From Triticum aestivum (lineage: Eukaryota > Streptophyta > Magnoliopsida > Poales > Poaceae), in the NCBI RefSeq assembly GCF_018294505.1, contig NC_057798.1, forward strand, positions 374,852,839-374,916,838: a DNA stretch of 64,000 nucleotides, written 5' to 3'. The position numbers were made by a program, and so were the translations under genes. Shown here in pieces: positions 58,324 to 64,000 of the stretch. The notes beneath the pieces were generated by a model. It made no database searches, was not told the DNA's origin, and saw only the letters and a list, made by a program, of their open reading frames with translations. Each line of letters opens with the position of its first letter. Within the stretch, counting starts at the first letter, position 1.

Positions 58324-61300
58324 ATTCTCCTCCACTACAAGAAATCTCGTCCCGAGATTTAAGAGGGGAGTAAGGGGGAAAGTTCTGGTTACGATATTCT
58401 AACGGATCTTCTCGAAGAAGTTAATCCCTTTCTTTGATGTCTTCCATTCTTTATTCCAATGCATCCTGATAAACTTGTCATCATTTCTTCGGGAACTCCA
58501 TCGTACTTACGAAAGGATAAGGGGCAGCTCACTACGACATAATGCTTCTGAGGGAAACAATCTGGGGTTAACCCAGGAATGAGTATAAGATTATCTCTCG
58601 AGTTGAACATATGAAATACCTCGAGAGTAAGGTACGAAGGTACCATAAGAGGCTCCAAGCGGATAGCTAGTTGCTCGAAGCCTGAACCAGAGTGAGAAAG
58701 GGGTTCAGAGTAGCGAGAGTAAGTATTGCGTCTGATACCAGAATAGATCACTAGGACGGTGGCCCGTGAATTACATACGAGGCCACGCACGAGGAATAAC
58801 TTAGGGAATAGGGGGGGTGTACAGGACAGTCAGGTTTCGATCCTGTGGAACTGTGGGTTATGGGCCCGCCATGTGTTTTTTTTTAAATAGGAGCAGTGAC
58901 GTCTTGCACGGTCATGATAGCAAGGCACGTTAGAGAGTACCATGTCAGTTATGTCGGCAACAACATCGATACCAAGGGCGAGGGACGAAGAGAACCATTT
59001 TCCTGCTCGTTGAACGAGGCGGGCCAATAGGCAAGGTTCTCGTCCATTGGTGGCTACCGAAATGTCATCAACAATAGTAACAGGGTCTTGCTGACAGAAT
59101 TGTACACCGAGGTATATACATAAGCAGGAGAATATTACTGCTTAGATCATATAGACCACAAGAAAGGTTAAACCAAATAATGGAAAGGAAAATGTGTTTA
59201 AACACATATATCAGGGGTATATCCTTCCCAAGGACAAGCAGAGCATGATATCCTTGGCAGGATATAATGTAGAAAACTCCTTAGGAAAGGGGAGAGAAAT
59301 TTCATGACATTACCGATGCAACAGTGTTTGGGGTAATTGAGCAAGTAACATTTAGCATTGGGCTTCAAATGTTCTTGTTGAAAATCGGAGCACCACCGAC
59401 ATGCTTCGAGATAGCATTGACATGGTCTATAGGTGAAGATCAGACTTTGGATACTCAAAGGATCCATCAGGAACAGCTTGTAGAATAAGTCTTACAATTT
59501 CCTCATGGAAGAATGGATAGCATTGCTAAAAGGAAAATTATAGCAATAGGTCCTCCGGTCAGGTGTGCTAGGCATGACATCATGTTACCGGGTCATCAAA
59601 GGATCAACATCATAACTCTTGGAAAGTTGTCCCAACCATCATATCTGACCGAGATTCAGATCCGATTGGTGTCAGGATACCTCAGGCTTAGGATACCTGA
59701 GAAGAAAAGGTGCAACGCAAATTGACGAGATGACATTGTAAGATTCTCGGGGAAATGAACTATGAAGGGATTTCCGTTAACAAGAGTCCATCATTAACCC
59801 AAGGAGAGGACAAGGAGGTGTCTGGTGAACTCAACGGCAATTCACCAAGATTCCCAAAAGATGGATTTCCTCCATTAAGTGAACAAGGAGATAACATTTG
59901 TCAGATCAAATGATATAAGGAAGTATGCTCGAGGAAAACATACACAATTAAACATTGGTTGAAAGGTGCGCCCGAAATATGGATTGGGTTGCACGACCAA
60001 TGTCAGAATGGTGATTCAATAAGCCATAGTCGTAGAATGAAACTATAGACCAATAACTTCAAAGCAAGAGGGTTGCTCGAAGTTTAGAATTTACACATCA
60101 CAGACCATTTGTCGGTATTCCGGTTAGAAACATCACGGGGACCAAGAAAAGAATGGTGATGTTAATAAGTATCACTGGTATCAAGAATTCTTAAGGGTGG
60201 TGAATTTCTCACAACATTGAGGACATAAGAGATGTTGATGTTCCAAGGTAAAGAAGAACAATTACTGGATAGCAAGGAACTCAAGGTATAACACCAAACA
60301 TGAACAAGCTTGTGTTGGTGGGAGGGCAATAAAGTGGTCGACGATAATACAGTTCATCAAGGGCAAGGATGGTATTTCTCATCATGAATTCAATTGATAT
60401 CCTGGATGAGCTCAGAATGTTGATGATCACGACACCTTTGTCGCGAGAGTTCATGAAGATGTAATCGATCGGTAACGACATCAAGTCAAGTAATGATGAA
60501 GTGAAAGGTTATTGGAACCAAGGGTACGACACAAACTCGAAACCAAGCTTGTTGTTCAAGGCGAAATGATATGACGATGAGGATCGACGTAAGGTTAGTT
60601 CATCGTCGAAAATTGGTGCTCCGAGAATAAGGACCAGGTAGCACAGTTAGAATCGTCACGACAATGATATAGCCAAACAGGCTAGGTATGGCGTGATCAG
60701 GTACAAACTCATACTTATAGAAGCTTACTGAAGAGTTGTTGAACCGAAGAGCGGACTCGGTTCAGTTATCGGTGTCTTTTGAGTGTCTAATAACGTAGAG
60801 CCCGTGAAAAATTGGAATCCGTGAGAATGTAGTACTTGATGAAGAACTCATAAGAAGTTCTGCAGTTCCATGATAATTTCGAGATACCAGGGGGTAATAC
60901 TCGACGACAATTCAAAGTAGAGGTTGGACTAGGGCATTACTCTACATAAGACCAGTGCTTAACTTGCACGAGAAATGGTATTTAAAGGAGAACATGGTCA
61001 GAAACCACGATCATAAATGATTGAACCACGGATACAAGATGAACTTATAACAAGGGGGTAACTATTTTTACGAGCAGCTTCCATGATAAGTTATACATCG
61101 TGTCCATGGGCATGAACGCAAGGTTCAAGGTCGACTCCCACTTCTCCAATGCATAACCTTTCATTTACTTCTCGCGTTCGATGAAGTTGCAGTGTTGAAA
61201 TTTTATCTGGTGAAGCGCCAGAAGAGTATGACTCGTGAAAACTTTCGGGTTCACACGGTTTAGAGAAGGCATATGTTCAACCCATAGGGGCTTCTTAGAA

Positions 61301-62477
61301 ACATATACCTCAAGTTTCAAGAGTAAATAACACAAGCCCGAAAGCAGAGCATGGTTGGCCAAGCAGAGGATACAACTTAACAAAGGCATTATGTATCAGG
61401 GGAAGAACTCACAAGGTGATCAAATGTGAAGGACACTGTCGGATAACAATCCAACAAAGGACTTGATGGTCCACAAAGGATCTGATACGAGTATCGATAC
61501 TCAAATAGAGGAAGAAGAATGCACGGAGATCAGATTATAGAAACAACTGACTAACTCAATTGTCAAATGCAAAGGAATTGTGATTTTCAAATCAAGGGAT
61601 CAGAAGCAATGCTCTGATTAGGGATGGATAAGTTGAATAGCCTTAGGGTACGATCAACGACAATTGGATTGGTCGAGAACCAATTCCAGTTAAAAGAATG
61701 GAAGCTCAGCCGGAAAGGTAATTTATAAGGATCAATGATGATTGCGTGTATCCGCAACATATTGAGTCAACAGACTCAAAATGATAATGACAAGGAATGT
61801 CAATAAGATTTCTATACTTATGGGATTAATCATAATGAAAGCAAACAAGAAATTCCAGAGCAATAGGTTGCTGAGGATTTCCGGAATATTGGGTGGTATT
61901 TCGAAGACTTTTGTGTAACACATGAACAACTGGGGGATGAGCGGATACTCGACAAGTGCGAGAATTATCCATAGGGGTATTCAGGTGACAAGGAATTGCA
62001 AGACAGTAGGCACAAGACATTCTCGGATCAATAGAGAGAATTTCGGGGTATCTTGTAATAACAAGATCAACTGAGAATAAAAGTAAGAACGTCAAGTGTA
62101 TGTATTTATCCATAGGGATATTTCGATGGTAGGGAATTGCAAAGGCAACGGGCACAAAGTCTCAAAAGAGTTTCGGCGAGTAACTTCGAAATCTTCTGGT
62201 GTAGCCGGCGATCACCTGGACTGAAGGGGCTCTCCGGGAGAAAGTATTTTCGAGAACCTAAAGTCAGATTTTAGTAAAAATCGTTTAACCCGAATAGAAG
62301 AGATGTCAGAGTCCCAGAGCATAGGTCGAGGAATAAAAGATCCTACTACCACCCAATGGCGACGTGGGCCCGTAAGGCACACAGCCAAGTTAGTAAAAGT
62401 TTTGTAATGACTAGTCTCGACTTCGGCCAAGGAGTTGGAAGGGGGATTCCTACAGGCAGTCGGCTCTGATACCAACT
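58324..62477 (-). other. L internal region, non-coding
   Basis: 4.15 kb with no recognisable retroelement domain and no frame over 133 codons. The minus-strand tract GTGGAGGAGAAT next to the left LTR (58324-58335) is the polypurine tract. The PBS is at the other end. Non-coding interiors of this length are the hallmark of LARDs, which are packaged and copied by other elements' proteins. I saw no single large hairpin by eye. Confidence 0.75.
62463..62474 (-). promoter_or_regulatory. L primer-binding site (tRNA-iMet)
   Basis: Minus-strand TGGTATCAGAGC, three bases from the 5' LTR, the same primer as G1. Confidence 0.92.
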
Positions 62478-64000
62478 TGTGACGCCCCCGATTCAATCGT
62501 ACACTAATCATGCACGCAAATGTGTACGATCAAGATCAGGGACTCACGGGAAGATATCACAACACAACTCTACAAATAAAATAAGTCATACAAGCATCAT
62601 AATACAAGCCAGGGGCCTCGAGGGCTCGAATACAAGTGCTCGATCATAGACGAGTCAGCGGAAGCAACAATATCTGAGTACAGACATAAGTTAAACAAGT
62701 TTGCCTTAAGAAGGCTAGCACAAACTGGGATACAGATCGAAAGAGGCGCAGGCCTCCTGCCTGGGATCCTCCTAACTACTCCTGGACGTCGTCAGCGGGC
62801 TGCACGTAGTAGTAGGCACCTCCGGTGTAGTAGGGTCGTCGTCGACGGTGGCGTCTGGCTCCTGGACTCCAGCATCTGGTTGCGACAACCAGAAAGAAAG
62901 GAAAGGGGGAAAAAGGGGGGAGAAAGCAACCGTGAGTACTCATCCAAAGTACTCGCAAGCAAGGAACTAAACTACATATGCATGGGTATATGTGTAAGGA
63001 GGCCATATCAGTGGACTGAACTGCAGAATGCCAGAATAAGAGGGGGATAGCTAGTCCTATCGAAGACTACGCTTCTGGCAGCCTCCGTCTTGCAGCATGT
63101 AGAAGAGAGTAGACTGAAGTCCTCCAAGTAGCATCTCCAAGTAGCATCGCATAGCATAATCCTACCCGGCGATCCCCTCCTCGTATCCCTGAGAGAGAGC
63201 GACCACCGGTTGTATCTGGCACTTGGAAGGGTGTGTTTTATTAAGTATCCGGTTCTAGTTGTCATAAGGTCAAGGTACAACTCCAAGTCGTCCTGTTACC
63301 GAAGATCACAGCTATTCGAATAGATTAACTTCCCTGCAGGGGTGCACCACATTCCCCAACACGCTCGATCCCATTTGGCCGGACACACTTTCCTGGGTCA
63401 TGCCCGGCCGCGGAAGATCAACACGTCGCAGCCCCACCTAGGCTCAACAGAGAGGCCAGCACGCCGGTCTAAACCTAAGCGCACAGGGGTCTGGGCCCAT
63501 CGCCCATAGCACACCTACACGTTGCGTACGCGGCCGAAAGCAGAACTAGCCCCCTTAATACAAGAGCAGGCTTACGTTCCAATCCGGCGCGCGCCGCTCC
63601 GTCGCTGACGTCTGAAGTGCTTCGGCTGATACCACGACGTCGGGATACCCATAACTACTCCCACGTAGATGGTTAGTGCGTATAGGCTCGTAGCCGACTC
63701 AGATCAAATACCAAGATCTCGTTAAGCGTGTTAAGTATCCGCGAACGCCGAACAGGGCCAGGCCCACCTGTCTCCGAGGTGGTCTCAACCTGCCCTGTCG
63801 CTCCGCCACAAAGTAACGGTCGAGGGCCGTCGGGAACCCAGGCCCACCTCTACCGGGATGGAGCCACCTGTCCTTTCATCCCCCTCGTCAGAATCACTTG
63901 CGGGTACTCAATGAGCTGACCCGACTTTAGTCACCATCTGTATAGTATGTATGTATGTATAGTATATACCCGTGATCACCTCCCGAGTGATCATGGCCCA
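62478..64000 (-). repeat. L 5' LTR (first 1523 bp in view)
   Basis: Matches 54515-56038 almost perfectly and runs off the edge. About 2.3 kb more is expected. Confidence 0.95.

Larger units (their letters stand above)
12773..64000 (+). mobile_element. G1: long-LTR chromovirus-like gypsy element, repeatedly interrupted
   Basis: The plus-strand pieces are 5' LTR (12773-15562), iMet PBS (15566-15577), ORF1 (15669-16165, 23661-23697, 36978-37192), gag and protease (37393-38645), then protease/RT/RNase H/integrase (52173-54514). S2, S5 (with S3 and A), B and L split it. Joining the flanks of each insert restores continuity with 5-bp TSDs (gtcaa; atgta/ctgta; ctatc). The tail and 3' LTR lie past the right edge behind L. 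The left TSD is tcctc (12768-12772). The iMet primer, upstream ORF1 and integrase type suggest a Tekay/Del-like chromovirus, but the chromodomain is not visible. Confidence 0.85.
54515..64000 (-). mobile_element. L: large non-coding LARD-like element (Sukkula/Erika type?)
   Basis: Left LTR 54515-58323 (3809 bp), internal 58324-62477 (4154 bp), right LTR from 62478 off the edge. The iMet PBS next to the right LTR puts the element on the minus strand with its 5' LTR at right. Neither part has a recognisable gag or pol. Long LTRs, iMet primer and non-coding interior fit the LARD class. The family name is a guess. The left TSD is agttc (54510-54514) in G1 integrase. About 13 substitutions and one indel separate the LTRs over 1.5 kb (0.9%), so it is the youngest insertion here. 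Confidence 0.88.

Noticed and set aside
1..64000. CRISPR arrays, operons, prokaryotic mobile elements, DNA transposon terminal repeats
   Set aside because: No regular spacer array or bacterial gene layout, and no CACTA or MITE-type ends with matching TSDs were seen. The sequence is plant LTR-retrotransposon DNA.

Overview
The window reads as an intergenic block from a large grass genome of the wheat/barley type (Triticeae). No host gene, tRNA or rRNA gene can be supported. Nearly every base can be placed in LTR retrotransposons that inserted into one another. The evidence is paired LTRs, 5-bp target-site duplications (TSDs), primer-binding sites (PBS) for tRNA-Asp and tRNA-iMet, polypurine tracts, and decayed gag-pol frames. 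Family names such as Sabrina/WHAM, Fatima and Sukkula/Erika are from memory and unverified. I use working labels instead: S-type (Athila-lineage, LTRs opening TGATACGTC on the sense strand), A and B (two Tat-lineage Ty3/gypsy families), G1 (a chromovirus-like Ty3/gypsy element) and L (a large, non-coding, LARD-like element).

Layout. 1-488: LTR of a minus-strand A element running off the left edge, inserted in the 3' LTR of S1. 489-7663: S1, a minus-strand S-type element with gag and protease remains but no reverse transcriptase. 7664-11344: older decayed material with a 356-aa His/Cys/Met-rich ORF, a GC-rich LTR-like stretch and a gag-like fragment. 11345-12772: truncated S4. From 12773: G1 (plus strand), which fills the rest of the window and is interrupted four times. 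The interruptions are S2 (16166-23660); S5, a solo LTR (23698-36977) that contains S3, a second solo LTR (24846-36423), which contains the complete A element (25791-35784); B (38646-52168), which carries a solo A LTR at 40741-41213; and L (54515 to beyond 64000). The deepest chain is S4 > G1 > S5 > S3 > A.

Hand-counted LTR divergence orders the insertions: L about 0.9% over the shared 1.5 kb, A about 3.8%, B about 4.7%, S2 about 5-6%. S1, S2 and S4 share non-coding modules but carry different ORFs, as expected of non-autonomous elements copied by partners in trans. No gag-pol in view is intact. The integrase regions of A and B and the 426-aa ORF of S2 are still open.

The most interesting content is in A and B. 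Each carries, between integrase and the 3' LTR and on the strand opposite to gag-pol, an intron-containing accessory gene with its own TATA box. In B there is also a leader intron. The two genes share one architecture: an N-terminal domain like the 'putative gypsy-type transposon' family, a low-complexity linker, a coiled coil and a helical C-terminal domain. Both copies are broken.
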